Assembly: GCF_014193255.1 (NCBI RefSeq)
Contig: NZ_JACHZB010000001.1
Coordinates: forward strand, 1,024,018 to 1,088,017
Direction: 5' to 3'
Source of the DNA: Rhizobium sp. BK196
GTDB lineage: Bacteria; Pseudomonadota; Alphaproteobacteria; Rhizobiales; Rhizobiaceae
DNA length: 64,000 nucleotides
Positions 34,905 through 44,205 of the stretch are shown in pieces; position 1 is the first letter of the stretch, and each line of letters starts with the position of its first letter. A program made the translations under genes and the position numbers. The notes beneath the pieces are model-generated. The model saw only the letters and a list, made by a program, of their open reading frames with translations. It did not search any database and was not told where the DNA came from.

Positions 34905-35175
34905 AGTCGGGCTTCTTCTCTTCTTCCATATCGGCCTTTTCCTCGCCCTCTTCATCGTCATCGACGACGACGGGAGCCGCCGCTTCCGGCGGCTTCGGGT
35001 CGAAGGTCCAGATCAGCATATAGAAGGAATAGACACCGACGGCGCCTGCAAGCACGCCCCAGAAGGGATCGCCGCCTATGAATTCGAAGATCGCCCATCC
35101 GAGGCAGACCGCGACGATGGCAATACGGACCCAGAGATGCCGATAGGTTGGATGGTTGGGATCGATAAGCTGCAT
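34903..35175 (-). CDS. Small membrane protein with acidic tail
   Basis: A 90-residue protein with two membrane segments (LWVRIAIVAVCLGWAIFEFI and FWGVLAGAVGVYSFYMLIWT) and a strongly acidic, Lys/Glu-rich C-terminal tail (VVVDDDEEGEEKADMEEEKK). ATG at 35175 (MQLIDPNHPTYRHLW) fits far better than the longer frame reaching 35427. No family with known function is recognised. Confidence 0.65.
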   Translation of the reverse strand: MQLIDPNHPTYRHLWVRIAIVAVCLGWAIFEFIGGDPFWGVLAGAVGVYSFYMLIWTFDPKPPEAAAPVVVDDDEEGEEKADMEEEKKPD

Positions 35176-35350
35176 CTCGGTCTCGTTGTCTCGATGATCG
35201 GTCTCACTGTTGTGATGACCTCGCTTGTCTTTAGGATGGATTTCGCAAATGTGAAAGGCCCGCGGGCTTGACGCGGCGACTGGAAAATGGAATGAAAATT
35301 CTAAACTTATATCAATTCGGTTTATTTGTTCCGAATATAGGGAGGCAGTT

Positions 35351-36343
35351 ATGACAGTGAGATTTGGTCTTCTCGGCGCAGGCCGCATCGGCAAGGTCCA
35401 TGCGAAGGCCGTCAGCGGCGATGCCAATGCAAAGCTCGTGGCCGTCGCCGACGCCTTCCCGCAGGCGGCCGACGCGATCGCCTCCGCCTATGGCTGCGAA
35501 GTCCGCACCATCGAAGCGATCGAGGCGGCCAAGGATATCGACGCCGTTGTCATCTGCACGCCGACCGATACCCATGCAGATCTGATCGAGCGCTTCGCCC
35601 GCGCCGGCAAGGCGATCTTCTGCGAAAAGCCGATCGACTTGGATGTTGCGCGCGTAAAAGCCTGCATCAAGGTCGTGGAAGAAACCGGCGCCAAGCTGAT
35701 GGTCGGCTTCAACCGCCGCTTCGACCCGCATTTCATGGCCGTGCGCAAGGTCATCGACGACGGCAAGATCGGCGACGTAGAAATGGTGACGATCACCTCG
35801 CGCGATCCCGGTGCCCCGCCGGTCGATTATATCAAGCGTTCGGGCGGCATCTTCCGCGACATGACGATCCACGATTTCGACATGGCTCGCTTCCTGCTCG
35901 GCGAAGAGCCGGTCTCGGTCGTGGCAACCGCTGCTGTCCTCGTCGACAAGGCGATCGGCGAAGCCGGCGATTACGATAGCGTTTCGGTGATCCTGCAGAC
36001 GGCCTCCGGCAAGCAGGCGATCATCTCCAACTCGCGCCGCGCCACCTATGGCTACGACCAGCGCATCGAAGCGCACGGCTCCAAGGGCGTCGTCTCGGCT
36101 GAAAACCAGCGCCCGGTCTCGATCGAAGTCGCCAACGGCGAAGGCTATACCCGCCCGCCGCTGCACGATTTCTTCATGACCCGCTACACCGAAGCCTATG
36201 CCAACGAGATCGCAAGCTTCATCTCGGCGATCGAGAAAGGCTCGAAGATCTCGCCCTCGGGCGCTGACGGCCTGGCCGCTCTTGCGCTGGCAGATGCCGC
36301 CGTCCAGTCCGTGAAGGAAGGCAAGCTGATCAGGATCGGCTGA
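35351..36343 (+). CDS. iolG: Inositol 2-dehydrogenase
   Basis: A 330-residue GFO/IDH/MocA oxidoreductase that oxidises myo-inositol to 2-keto-myo-inositol with NAD. It shows the Rossmann motif GLLGAGRIGKVHA, the catalytic EKPIDLD Lys, GFNRRFDPHF, and GGIFRDMTIHDFDMARFLLG. Related Rhizobium enzymes also act on scyllo-inositol. A good ribosome site (GGGAGG) precedes the ATG. The rest of the inositol pathway is not here, so the gene stands alone with its own terminator. Confidence 0.88.
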   Translation: MTVRFGLLGAGRIGKVHAKAVSGDANAKLVAVADAFPQAADAIASAYGCEVRTIEAIEAAKDIDAVVICTPTDTHADLIERFARAGKAIFCEKPIDLDVARVKACIKVVEETGAKLMVGFNRRFDPHFMAVRKVIDDGKIGDVEMVTITSRDPGAPPVDYIKRSGGIFRDMTIHDFDMARFLLGEEPVSVVATAAVLVDKAIGEAGDYDSVSVILQTASGKQAIISNSRRATYGYDQRIEAHGSKGVVSAENQRPVSIEVANGEGYTRPPLHDFFMTRYTEAYANEIASFISAIEKGSKISPSGADGLAALALADAAVQSVKEGKLIRIG

Positions 36344-36370
36344 CCGCCCTCTCCCGACGGTCGCCATCAT

Positions 36371-36410
36371 GAGAAATGGTCGGGTGAAAGCCCGGCCATT
36401 TCTCGTTTGA
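36371..36410 (+). terminator. Terminator of iolG
   Basis: A 14-base stem, GAGAAATGGTCGGG (36371-36384) and CCCGGCCATTTCTC (36391-36404), with loop TGAAAG, is followed by GTTTG. It lies 28 bases after the stop. Confidence 0.8.
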
Positions 36411-36466
36411 TGAGATGGGGGCGGGCCGGAACAGCCCCCCTTCCCACGAGGAAAGGGGAGAGTGTG

Positions 36467-36716
36467 ACGGTGCCCGTCCCCTTCGCCCCAGCGGGGGTCC
36501 GAAGGACGGGTCGAGACCTGCGGCTCGACCCTGGCCGGTGGCCCGAAGGGTCGGATGAGGGGGCCGCGGACGCAAGGCTGACCAGTCTAAGCGACCAGCG
36601 TTCTCCGAGGCCAAAAAACAGTATTTGACAGAGACTTAAAGAAATCTCTGTCGGCGGTTGGGCCCCCTCATCCGCCCTTCGGGCACCTTCTCCCCGATGG
36701 GGCGAAGGGGGGAGCG
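36467..36716. repeat. Inverted pair of Rhizobium-type intergenic palindromes (RIME-like)
   Basis: Two copies of a common Rhizobium palindromic element face each other: one at about 36477-36563 (CCCCTTCGCCCCAGCGGGG ... GGCCCGAAGGGTCGGATGAG) and its reverse at about 36660-36716 (CCCCTCATCCGCCCTTCGGG ... GATGGGGCGAAGGGG). Between them lies a GACAGAGA / TCTCTGTC hairpin (36628-36653 region). Such elements are noncoding and found in hundreds of intergenic regions of rhizobial genomes. Confidence 0.75.
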
Positions 36717-36717
36717 A

Positions 36718-37941
36718 CTAATCTCCGCCCTGCACACCCGCCACGACGATATCCTCATCAATCACCGCCAGTGCGCGATTCAGATGTCCTTCGAAGACGA
36801 GAATCTGCTCGTCGGCGACGACCCTGAGGTCAGGCATGCCCTCCATGCGCACCACATGGGATTGGCCGAGCCCCTCCTCGATCCCCTGCCGCAGCAGATC
36901 GTAATAGCGCGTGCCCGGCCCGGTGATCGCGATCGGCATGCGCTCGGTCAGGCTCAGCATGCGCGACAGGCCGTTGCCGAGCGCCAGCCCCGCCTGGCGG
37001 AAGGCGAAGCCCGAGATGCGGTGGCCCTGCCGCGCCCTTGCTGCGATCTTGTCGAGCTCGGCCACTGGCACGAACTTTGCCGGGATCGTATCGAGCGGCA
37101 CTTCGAAGGCGGTGCGCAGGATGGCATAGAAACCGGCATAGGCCTCGATACAGCCGCGGGTGCCGCAGCGGCAGAGACCGCCATTGGCCATGTGCAGCAT
37201 GTGCCCGAAATTGGGCGCCGAGACTTCATGCCCGCCATGGCTCGTCGGTCGGATGATTCCAAGCCCGATGCTGTGGCCGAGCGAAAGCGCCGCCAGAGAG
37301 CGGAAATCGCCGCCCTTCACATTCTCCTCGCGCGCGCCGAGGGCGGCGGCGACCAGCAGCGTCTCGTTGTCGAGAATGACCTTCGCCTTCCAGTCCGGCT
37401 TGAGCGCCAGTTCGAAATCGATCTGGTCGCTGCCGAAGATCGGCGACCAGACGAGGACAGGCTCGGAGGAATTGACCAGCCCCTTGCTGCTGATCGAGAT
37501 GAGCAGCACCTTCTCCTGGCTGATGCGCGAGCGCGCCAGGACGCGGCTCAGCCCTTCCCGCACCCCGTTCACGAAGCGGGCGGCGCCATCGGGATCGTGC
37601 GATCTTTCCTCGCTGAAACGGTCGATCAGCTTGCCCGAGTAATCGACCAGCGAATATTGAACCGCATCCGAGGAGATGATGACGACGATGAGATAGCCGC
37701 AGTCGCGGCGCTGGCGCAGAAGCACGCGCGGGCGCCCTCGCCCGCTCGCTGCCTGCTGCTCGGATTTTTCGATCACCTGCGCCTTTTCGAGATCGGCCGT
37801 GATCGCAGAAACGGTCGCAGACGAAAGCCGCGTGTGATCGGATATCTCAGTGTGGGCAAGCGGCCCGTGGCGGCGCAGAGTAGCGAGCACGAGCACGCTG
37901 TTTCTCTGCCGTACGAGCTCCGTGCTCGACTTGGTCAGCAT
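36718..37941 (-). CDS. frcR: ROK-family transcriptional regulator (FrcR-like)
   Basis: A 407-residue ROK repressor. The N-terminal winged helix reads LRRHGPLAHTEISDHTRLSS then ATVSAITADLEK; the C-terminal sugar-kinase-like domain has SLGHSIGLGII, the zinc motif CRCGTRGCIEAYAG (HXGXCXC-type) and EGMPDLRVVADE. It is divergent from frcBCA, the same arrangement as frcR in Sinorhizobium, so it most likely controls fructose uptake. ATG at 37941 was taken as the start. Confidence 0.85.
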   Translation of the reverse strand: MLTKSSTELVRQRNSVLVLATLRRHGPLAHTEISDHTRLSSATVSAITADLEKAQVIEKSEQQAASGRGRPRVLLRQRRDCGYLIVVIISSDAVQYSLVDYSGKLIDRFSEERSHDPDGAARFVNGVREGLSRVLARSRISQEKVLLISISSKGLVNSSEPVLVWSPIFGSDQIDFELALKPDWKAKVILDNETLLVAAALGAREENVKGGDFRSLAALSLGHSIGLGIIRPTSHGGHEVSAPNFGHMLHMANGGLCRCGTRGCIEAYAGFYAILRTAFEVPLDTIPAKFVPVAELDKIAARARQGHRISGFAFRQAGLALGNGLSRMLSLTERMPIAITGPGTRYYDLLRQGIEEGLGQSHVVRMEGMPDLRVVADEQILVFEGHLNRALAVIDEDIVVAGVQGGD

Positions 37942-38063
37942 GGATAGCCGCCTCTCCCAGGTTCGTTCCGCCCCTCATTGCCACAGCATCTCTGGCCCCT
38001 TCCAGTCAAAGGAATTAAGCCGGTAGTGCGGTGTTGACAGTTGAAAAAATCTCTGACAGTAAA

Positions 38064-38082
38064 TTTCTCGACTGTCGAGAAA
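38064..38082. promoter_or_regulatory. Palindromic operator between frcR and frcB
   Basis: The perfect inverted repeat TTTCTCGA-CTG-TCGAGAAA lies 85 bases before the frcB ATG. A TTGACAG element (38034-38040) just upstream may be the -35 box, so the repeat would cover the -10/start region, a normal place for a repressor such as the divergent ROK protein. This is inference from position and symmetry. Confidence 0.6.
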
Positions 38083-38167
38083 AAAATCCGAACCTTTCTG
38101 GACAGGCTTTCGCGATGGCCGGAGGAGGCTGATGCTGGGCCGGCTGCATTTCACTCGGGAGGACATT

Positions 38168-39208
38168 ATGAAGTCTCTTTACAAGCTGATGGCCGGTGCT
38201 GCCATCCTCGTTTCCGTGCACTCGGCGGCCATGGCTGCCGACCTCGTCGTCGGCGTTTCCTGGTCGAACTTCCAGGAAGAGCGTTGGAAGACGGACGAAG
38301 CCGCCATCAAGAAGGCTCTCGAAGCCAAGGGCGCAAAGTACATTTCCGCCGACGCCCAGTCGTCGGCTGCAAAGCAGCTCACCGACGTCGAATCGCTGAT
38401 TTCGCAGGGCGCAAACGCACTCATCATCCTCGCCCAGGACTCCGACGCGATCGGCCCGGCCGTTGAAAAGGCCGCCAGCGAAGGCATCCCGGTCGTCGGT
38501 TACGACCGCCTGATCGAAAACCCGTCTGCCTTCTACATCACCTTCGACAATAAGGAAGTCGGCCGCCTGCAGGCGCAGGGCGTCTTCAAGGTCAAGCCGG
38601 AAGGCAACTACGTCTTCATCAAGGGCTCGTCTTCCGACCCGAACGCCGACTTCCTGTTCGCAGGCCAGATGGAAGTTCTGAAGGCTGCCATCGACGCCGG
38701 CAAGATCAAGAATGTCGGCGAAGCCTATACCGACGGCTGGCTGCCGCAGAACGCTCAGCGCAACATGGAGCAGTTCCTGACCGCCAACAACAACAAGGTT
38801 GACGCTGTCGTCGCTTCCAACGACGGCACGGCCGGCGGCGCGGTAGCCGCTCTCGACGCCCAGGGCATGGCCGGTTCCGTTCCGGTTTCCGGCCAGGATG
38901 CCGACAAGGCTGCTCTTAACCGCATCGCTCTCGGCACGCAGACGGTTTCCGTCTGGAAGGACAGCCGTGAACTCGGCAAGCGCGCTGCCGAAGTCGCTCT
39001 CGATCTCGCCGGCGGCACCTCCCTCGACAAGGTTGCCGGCGTGCAGACCTTCGAAGGCGGCCCGAAGAAGGTGAAGATGCAGTCGATCTTCCTGACCCCG
39101 CTCGCCATCACCAAGGACAACCTGAACGTCGTCATCGACGCCGGATGGATCTCCAAGGCTGAAGCCTGCCAGGGCGTCAAGGCCGGCTCCGTCAAGGCTT
39201 GCGACTGA
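38168..39208 (+). CDS. frcB: Fructose-type ABC transporter periplasmic binding protein
   Basis: A 346-residue periplasmic sugar-binding protein. A signal peptide ([20 protein letters not shown] ending AMAA) precedes [20 protein letters not shown]. Later stretches [20 protein letters not shown] and [19 protein letters not shown] are typical of the FrcB/xylose-binding group. Gene order frcB-frcC-frcA with a divergent ROK gene matches the Sinorhizobium fructose transporter (which also accepts mannose and ribose). ATG at 38168 has GGGAGGA upstream; the 12 codons before it are unlikely to be translated. Confidence 0.88.
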   Translation: MKSLYKLMAGAAILVSVHSAAMAADLVVGVSWSNFQEERWKTDEAAIKKALEAKGAKYISADAQSSAAKQLTDVESLISQGANALIILAQDSDAIGPAVEKAASEGIPVVGYDRLIENPSAFYITFDNKEVGRLQAQGVFKVKPEGNYVFIKGSSSDPNADFLFAGQMEVLKAAIDAGKIKNVGEAYTDGWLPQNAQRNMEQFLTANNNKVDAVVASNDGTAGGAVAALDAQGMAGSVPVSGQDADKAALNRIALGTQTVSVWKDSRELGKRAAEVALDLAGGTSLDKVAGVQTFEGGPKKVKMQSIFLTPLAITKDNLNVVIDAGWISKAEACQGVKAGSVKACD

Positions 39209-39231
39209 TCCTCGCCTGACGATCTGAAATA

Positions 39232-39265
39232 CCGGCGCCGCAGCGGCCTTCCGCTGCGGCGCCGG
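39232..39265. other. Perfect 15-base stem-loop between frcB and frcC
   Basis: CCGGCGCCGCAGCGG (39232-39246) and CCGCTGCGGCGCCGG (39251-39265) pair perfectly around CCTT. No T-run follows, so it is less likely a terminator than an mRNA-stabilising or attenuating structure behind the binding-protein gene. Confidence 0.7.
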
Positions 39266-39466
39266 ATGCGGATGAAGCCCGCTCGGCGGCGCTTCTCCGT
39301 TCTCGCGCACATCGCGGATGCTTTGATTCCCTGCCAGAATAGTGCCGTTGTGATCGGCTATTTTCGGAAGCGTCCCGGTGGTCACAACAAGAACAGGGCG
39401 ATGGTCGGCCTGCGGCTTCATCAGCAGCAAGGCCCGCGCCCAAACAGATGGGGGAAACGGCAACCC

Positions 39467-40777
39467 ATGGCAGACATGACCCAATCGACGACCTCAGGCC
39501 CGCGTACCGCAGTTGAAGGCCCCTTCACCCGCTTCCTGCGGGCAACGGAAATAGACACCCGCCTTCTCGGCATGATCGGCGCGCTGCTGGTCATCTGGGT
39601 CGGGTTCCATTTCTATACCGGCGGCCTATTCCTCACGCCCCGAAACCTCTGGAACCTCTCTGTCCAGACCACCGAAATCGCGGTTCTCGCGACCGGCATG
39701 GTGCTGGTCATCGTCACCAGAAACATCGACCTGTCGATCGGCTCGATCCTTGGCTTCGTCGCCATGATCATGGGCGTGGTCCAGGCGAAATTCCTGCCGC
39801 AATATCTTGGCTTCGACAATTCCTTCACCTGGGTGATCACGCTGATCTGCGGCCTCCTCGTCGGCGCGGCGATCGGCACGTTCCAGGGTATCATCATCGC
39901 TTTTCTCGGCGTGCCCTCCTTCATCGTCACGCTTGGCGGCTTCCTCGCCTGGCGCGGCCTTGCCTGGTATGTCACGAGCGGCCAGACGGTCGCCCCCCTC
40001 GACACCACCTTCCGCATCATGGGCGGCGGTGCCGAAGGCGCGATCGGCGCCACCTGGAGCTGGATCATCGGCGCGGTCGCCTGCGTGCTCATCGTCGTCT
40101 CGATCATCGGCTCGCGCCACCAGCGCCGGCGCTTCAACTTCCCGCGCCGCCCGCTCTGGGCCGAATATGTTCTCGGCGTCCTCGGCTGCGCCATGGTGCT
40201 CGGCGCCATCTGGGTGTCGACGATCTATTACTGGCCGCCGGCAATCGCCAAGCGTTATGCCGAAGCCAACAATATCACCATGCCCGAAACCGGCCTGATG
40301 ATCCCCTACGGCATCGCCGTGCCGGTGCTGATCGCCATTCTCGTCGGCATCGTCATGACCTTCATCGCCACGCGCCTGCGCTTCGGCCGCTATGTCTTCG
40401 CGATCGGCGGCAACCCGGAAGCAGCCGAACTCGCCGGCATCAAGACCCGCTGGGTGACGGTGCGCATCTTCGCGCTGATGGGCTTCCTCGCAGCAGTGGC
40501 CGCCGCCATCTCCACGGCGCGCCTCAACGCCGCCGCCAATTCGCAGGGCACGACCTACGAGCTCTATACGATCGCCGCAGCCGTCATCGGCGGCACGTCG
40601 CTCGCAGGCGGCACCGGCACGATCGCCGGCGCCATGCTCGGCGCGCTCGTCATGCAGTCGCTGCAGTCGGGCATGGGTCTCGCAAATGTCGATACGCCCA
40701 TCCAGAACGTCGTCGTCGGCGCGGTGCTCGTCATTGCCGTCTGGCTCGACACCGTCTATCGCTCCCGTGCGAAGTAA
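39467..40777 (+). CDS. frcC: Fructose-type ABC transporter permease
   Basis: A 436-residue inner-membrane permease of the RbsC/XylH family with about ten membrane segments. Typical signatures are [60 protein letters not shown] and [23 protein letters not shown] at 39467 (MADMTQSTT) was chosen because the frame upstream to 39266 includes the stem-loop and does not resemble protein. It ends 14 bases before frcA. Confidence 0.88.
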   Translation: MADMTQSTTSGPRTAVEGPFTRFLRATEIDTRLLGMIGALLVIWVGFHFYTGGLFLTPRNLWNLSVQTTEIAVLATGMVLVIVTRNIDLSIGSILGFVAMIMGVVQAKFLPQYLGFDNSFTWVITLICGLLVGAAIGTFQGIIIAFLGVPSFIVTLGGFLAWRGLAWYVTSGQTVAPLDTTFRIMGGGAEGAIGATWSWIIGAVACVLIVVSIIGSRHQRRRFNFPRRPLWAEYVLGVLGCAMVLGAIWVSTIYYWPPAIAKRYAEANNITMPETGLMIPYGIAVPVLIAILVGIVMTFIATRLRFGRYVFAIGGNPEAAELAGIKTRWVTVRIFALMGFLAAVAAAISTARLNAAANSQGTTYELYTIAAAVIGGTSLAGGTGTIAGAMLGALVMQSLQSGMGLANVDTPIQNVVVGAVLVIAVWLDTVYRSRAK

Positions 40778-40791
40778 GAGGAGTACGAACC

Positions 40792-41574
40792 ATGGCTGAA
40801 CAACGCACTCCCCTTGTGGAATTGAAGAACATCTCGATCTCCTTCGGCGGTATCCATGCGGTCGACAATGCCTCGGTCGATCTCTATCCCGGCGAAGTCG
40901 TGGCCCTTCTCGGCCATAACGGCGCCGGCAAGTCGACGCTGATCAAGATCCTCTCCGGCGCCTATAAGCGCGATTCGGGCGAGATCCTGATCGACGGCGA
41001 GCCGGTCGACATCCGCAATCCGCGCGATGCCAAGAAGTTCGGCATCGAGACGATCTACCAGACGCTCGCCGTCGCCGACAATGTCGACGCCGCCGCCAAC
41101 CTCTATCTCGGCCGCGAGCTGAAGACCCGCTGGGGCACGCTCGACGACGTGGCGATGGAAGCCTCCGCCCGCGAGGTGATGGGCCGCCTCAACCCCAACT
41201 TCAAGCGCTTCAAGGAGCCGGTGAAAGCACTGTCAGGCGGCCAGCGCCAGTCGGTCGCGATCGCCCGCGCCATCCTGTTCAACGCCCGCATCCTGATCAT
41301 GGACGAGCCGACGGCAGCCCTTGGCCCCCAGGAAACGGCGCAAGTGGGCGAGCTCATCAAGCAGCTGAAGAAGGAAGGCATCGGCATCTTCCTCATCAGC
41401 CACGACATCCACGACGTCTTCGACCTCGCCGACCGTGTCTCGGTGATGAAAAACGGCCAGGTCGTCGGCCACGCCCGCACCGAAGATGTCACCAAGGACG
41501 AAGTCCTCGGCATGATCATCCTCGGCAAGGTGCCCCCGAAGGCCATCCCCGGCCCTGGCGCCATGCAGGTCTGA
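40792..41574 (+). CDS. frcA: Fructose-type ABC transporter ATP-binding protein
   Basis: A 260-residue single-domain ATPase, unlike the double-ATPase GguA. It shows Walker [10 protein letters not shown], the signature [14 protein letters not shown], Walker [13 protein letters not shown] and the switch His in LISHDIHDV. It energises FrcBC. A GAGGAG site lies before ATG. The family's accessory kinase frcK is absent from the next position. Confidence 0.9.
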   Translation: MAEQRTPLVELKNISISFGGIHAVDNASVDLYPGEVVALLGHNGAGKSTLIKILSGAYKRDSGEILIDGEPVDIRNPRDAKKFGIETIYQTLAVADNVDAAANLYLGRELKTRWGTLDDVAMEASAREVMGRLNPNFKRFKEPVKALSGGQRQSVAIARAILFNARILIMDEPTAALGPQETAQVGELIKQLKKEGIGIFLISHDIHDVFDLADRVSVMKNGQVVGHARTEDVTKDEVLGMIILGKVPPKAIPGPGAMQV

Positions 41575-41595
41575 TACAAACAGCATCCAGCAAGC

Positions 41596-41632
41596 AAACT
41601 CCGCCGCCCGAAAGGCCCGGCGGAGTTTTTAT
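41596..41632. terminator. Bidirectional terminator after frcA
   Basis: An 11-base stem AAACTCCGCCG / CGGCGGAGTTT is followed by TTTTTATTT on the plus strand and by an AAA/TTT-flanked mirror on the minus strand. It sits between frcA and the convergent TPR gene. Confidence 0.8.
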
Positions 41633-41640
41633 TTGCGACA

Positions 41641-42412
41641 TCAGTCCGCAGCCGCAGCACCCGCGGCAAGGGTCGCAAGCCGCGCTAGCCTGACAGGCTC
41701 ATCCCGTACGAAGGACGCATTCTCCGAGAGAATCGCATGCGCCCGCGCCGCAAAGCGCTGCGCTTCCTCCATCTCGCCCTTCACCGCATAACACTCGGCC
41801 AACTCTTCATAGACATAAGGCGCCGCATCATTGGCCGCATCCGCAAGCGCCACGACCCTCTCCCCAAGCGCAATCGCCTCATCTACCCGCGACAATGCCC
41901 GGAGCGTACGCACGACCGCATACCGCGCCACCTTCAGCGTCTGCGCATTGCCGGAGGTCTCCCGGATCGCCTCATCCCGCCGGAAAGCGCCAAGCGCATC
42001 CTCGAAGCGCCCCGCCTCGAAATAGGTCCAGCCGAGATTGTGATGCAGCATGCCGCGCCACTGCGGCCCGACCCCATGCGCCTCGATATAATCGAGCGCG
42101 ACGCTCACCCACCGTTCTGCCGCCTCGACATCGGACGCGATCGCCAGCACATGCGCCGCATCGACAGCCAGATCATGATCCCCTGCCCGCTGCGGTAGTT
42201 CCCATGCCGCGCTAAAGAACGGCAGCGCCCGCGCCGGCTCCCCGGCACTGTTGAAAAGCCGCCCCCCGCTCGATCGCAATCCACGCCCGCGCCCCAGCAT
42301 CCTCGCCGGCCTGCGTCACGGCTCCATCCAGGATCTCATGCCCCAGCGAAAAATTCCCGGAAAGCCCAGCAAACCGCGCCCGCCGCGCCAGATCGAAAAC
42401 CGCTTCGCCCAT
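41641..42412 (-). pseudogene. TPR-repeat protein gene with a one-base frameshift
   Basis: Two overlapping frames encode one tetratricopeptide protein. The first (42412-42212) reads MGEAVFDLARRARFAGLSGN and on to RAWIAIERG; the second (to 41641) continues LFNSAGEPARALPFFSAAWE, then three or more TPR-like repeats (MLHHNLGWTYFEAGRFEDAL). Removing one base from the run of six C at 42262-42267 restores a continuous frame: IAIERGRLFNSAGE. The total would be about 256 residues. The function is unknown; TPR proteins bind other proteins. It may be a true frameshift mutation, a phase-variable run, or a sequencing error. Confidence 0.75.
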
Positions 42413-42584
42413 CTCATCCCCGATGAAAACCTAACTATCAGTGGAAGCTTTTAGCGACGCCCCATCGCCTTGAAAATCCCGGATAACAGCAACGAGCCGA
42501 AATTCCGCGAACTTCGCGATTGAAGCAGAGCCAAAGCTAGGCTAAGAACCACGTCATCGGACGACGAGTCACATCGTCAGGCAT

Positions 42585-42658
42585 GCACCCGTAGCTCAGC
42601 TGGATAGAGTGTTGGATTCCGATTCCAAAGGTCACAGGTTCGAATCCTGTCGGGTGCG
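42585..42658 (+). tRNA. tRNA-Arg (anticodon CCG)
   Basis: The full cloverleaf can be drawn: acceptor GCACCCG / CGGGTGC, D-arm GCTC...GAGT, anticodon stem TTGGA / TCCAA with loop TTCCGAT giving anticodon CCG at 42619-42621, and T-arm ACAGG-TTCGAAT-CCTGT, with G as discriminator. CCG reads the arginine codon CGG. CCA is not encoded. It marks the left side of an accessory region. Confidence 0.95.
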
Positions 42659-42987
42659 GTTCCGATCTTGCTGAAATCATTGAGTTTTCTCTTTATTCTG
42701 ATTTCACTCCCAGGTTCGTCGCATGAACCGGAGGCATGGGTATTTCAGCTCCATTAAATCTCTCCGTCATCAAAACGACGGCATTTCGTACTTCGGAGCT
42801 TTTGCGATTCATACAACTGACTGTCGTTTCGAGTTTTGTCACGGCAGCACGGCTCAGCAGAGGGCGTGGGCAAATTGCGCTTCAACAAAAACGATGATGT
42901 TCAGCGGCGTTGAGCGATATGACCAACGCTCCTCGCGACCTTTGAATGGCCGACTACGCAGATTCAGGCTTCCGGCCCCGGCACTTA

Positions 42988-43623
42988 TCATTTCAAGACA
43001 GGAAGCCGTTCCCCGGCTCTTACCGCGCCTTTCAGCCGATTGCCAGATGGCGCTAATGGGCAGACATAGCGGGGTGAATAGGCGCACGAAGGAAAATAGG
43101 AGAAGTTGAAATCCAGCACGAGTGTGCTGTCTGGCCTGACAACGCCGAGATCTGCTCCCTTGATGGTGTCGAGGAGATATCGACCACCGCCATACGTCTC
43201 GGTCCCGGAGGTCGCGTCGGCAAACGGCAGGAACACGCCACCGCCGTACCCCTCAATCCAGTAAAGGGTCAACTCGCCGCCCAATCTGGCCTCCAGCCCG
43301 CTTGTACGGGCGAACGTATGCATCGACAGGTCACCATCCACCCCTGTTGCGACGGTTATCTGTTCCAACGTTACCGGGGCAAGCTGTACCGTCAGGCGCA
43401 ACGAGGGATCATAAGGAAACGTCGTCGGTCCTTCGAACGTCGTGCGGTCCGCCGGTTCGATTGGCGACTGGGGATGGTCGCGAAACATGGTCGAACGGGT
43501 ATCGCACCAAAGCCGCCAGGCAGCAGCCGCATCCGGGCTGGAACGTATCTCGTAATAGAGATTTGCGATCTTCTGGCGCCACTCCCACAGCTGTATAGTT
43601 TCGTTCAAATCAGACCCTCCCAT
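42988..43623 (-). CDS. DUF1684 family protein
   Basis: A 211-residue DUF1684 protein. The C-terminal stretch DFNFSYFPSCAYSPRYVCPL followed by APSGNRL is the family signature, and GGGRYLLDTIKGADLG and RTTFEGPTTFPYDPSLRL also fit. I chose ATG at 43623 (MGGSDLNETIQLWEWRQKIA); a longer frame to 43830 has an unlikely N-terminus and would overlap the divergent NIPSNAP gene. The family's biochemical role is not known. Confidence 0.8.
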   Translation of the reverse strand: MGGSDLNETIQLWEWRQKIANLYYEIRSSPDAAAAWRLWCDTRSTMFRDHPQSPIEPADRTTFEGPTTFPYDPSLRLTVQLAPVTLEQITVATGVDGDLSMHTFARTSGLEARLGGELTLYWIEGYGGGVFLPFADATSGTETYGGGRYLLDTIKGADLGVVRPDSTLVLDFNFSYFPSCAYSPRYVCPLAPSGNRLKGAVRAGERLPVLK

Positions 43624-43821
43624 ATCATGTGGCAATCTCCTGTCGGATCGTGCCACCTTAGCAGTCTGTCCATAATTGTTGCCACCAACGGCTGAAGCCC
43701 TTCCTGCGAAGCGGTGCGTTATGTTGACAACGGATCCAGCGCCGCTGGCAAGCGGCCCCTCGCTTTTTCGAGCGCTGAACGCTATGCACGATCTTGCCTG
43801 ATCCGACACGAGGAGCATCCG

Positions 43822-44163
43822 ATGATCCACGAATTGCGCATTTATACATGTCTGCCGGGGAGGCTGCCGGCATTGCAGCAGCGTTTCGAAACCGCGACTC
43901 TGGCAATCTGGGAACGCCTTGGCATCCGCTCGCTCGGCTTCTGGACGACGATGATCGGGTCTTCCAGCAACGATCTGACCTACCTGCTCGAATGGCGGTC
44001 GCTGGCGGAGCGCGAGCAGAAATGGGCCGAGTTCATAGCCGATCGCGAGTGGCAGGAAGCGAGGGCGAAGAGCGAGGCGGATGGGCCGATCGTCGCCAAT
44101 ATCGCCAGTTCGCTGCTGCAGCCGACACGCTTCTACCGCGGCTTCTCCAAATCGTCGGAATAA
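43822..44163 (+). CDS. NIPSNAP family protein
   Basis: A 113-residue NIPSNAP-domain protein of the dimeric alpha-beta barrel fold. It begins MIHELRIYTCLPGRLPALQQRFE and has LGFWTTMIGSSSNDLTYLLE then WRSLAEREQKWAEF, both typical. ATG at 43822 follows GAGGAG. Bacterial members have no fixed role. It is divergent from the DUF1684 gene. Confidence 0.85.
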   Translation: MIHELRIYTCLPGRLPALQQRFETATLAIWERLGIRSLGFWTTMIGSSSNDLTYLLEWRSLAEREQKWAEFIADREWQEARAKSEADGPIVANIASSLLQPTRFYRGFSKSSE

Positions 44164-44205
44164 CGGCCGGAACTGCGCACGCTGCCTCAGGGGATTATTC
44201 CGAGG

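Noticed and set aside
42723..43109. 128-codon frame after tRNA-Arg
   Set aside because: It overlaps the 3' end of the DUF1684 gene on the other strand, has no ribosome site and its translation looks random.
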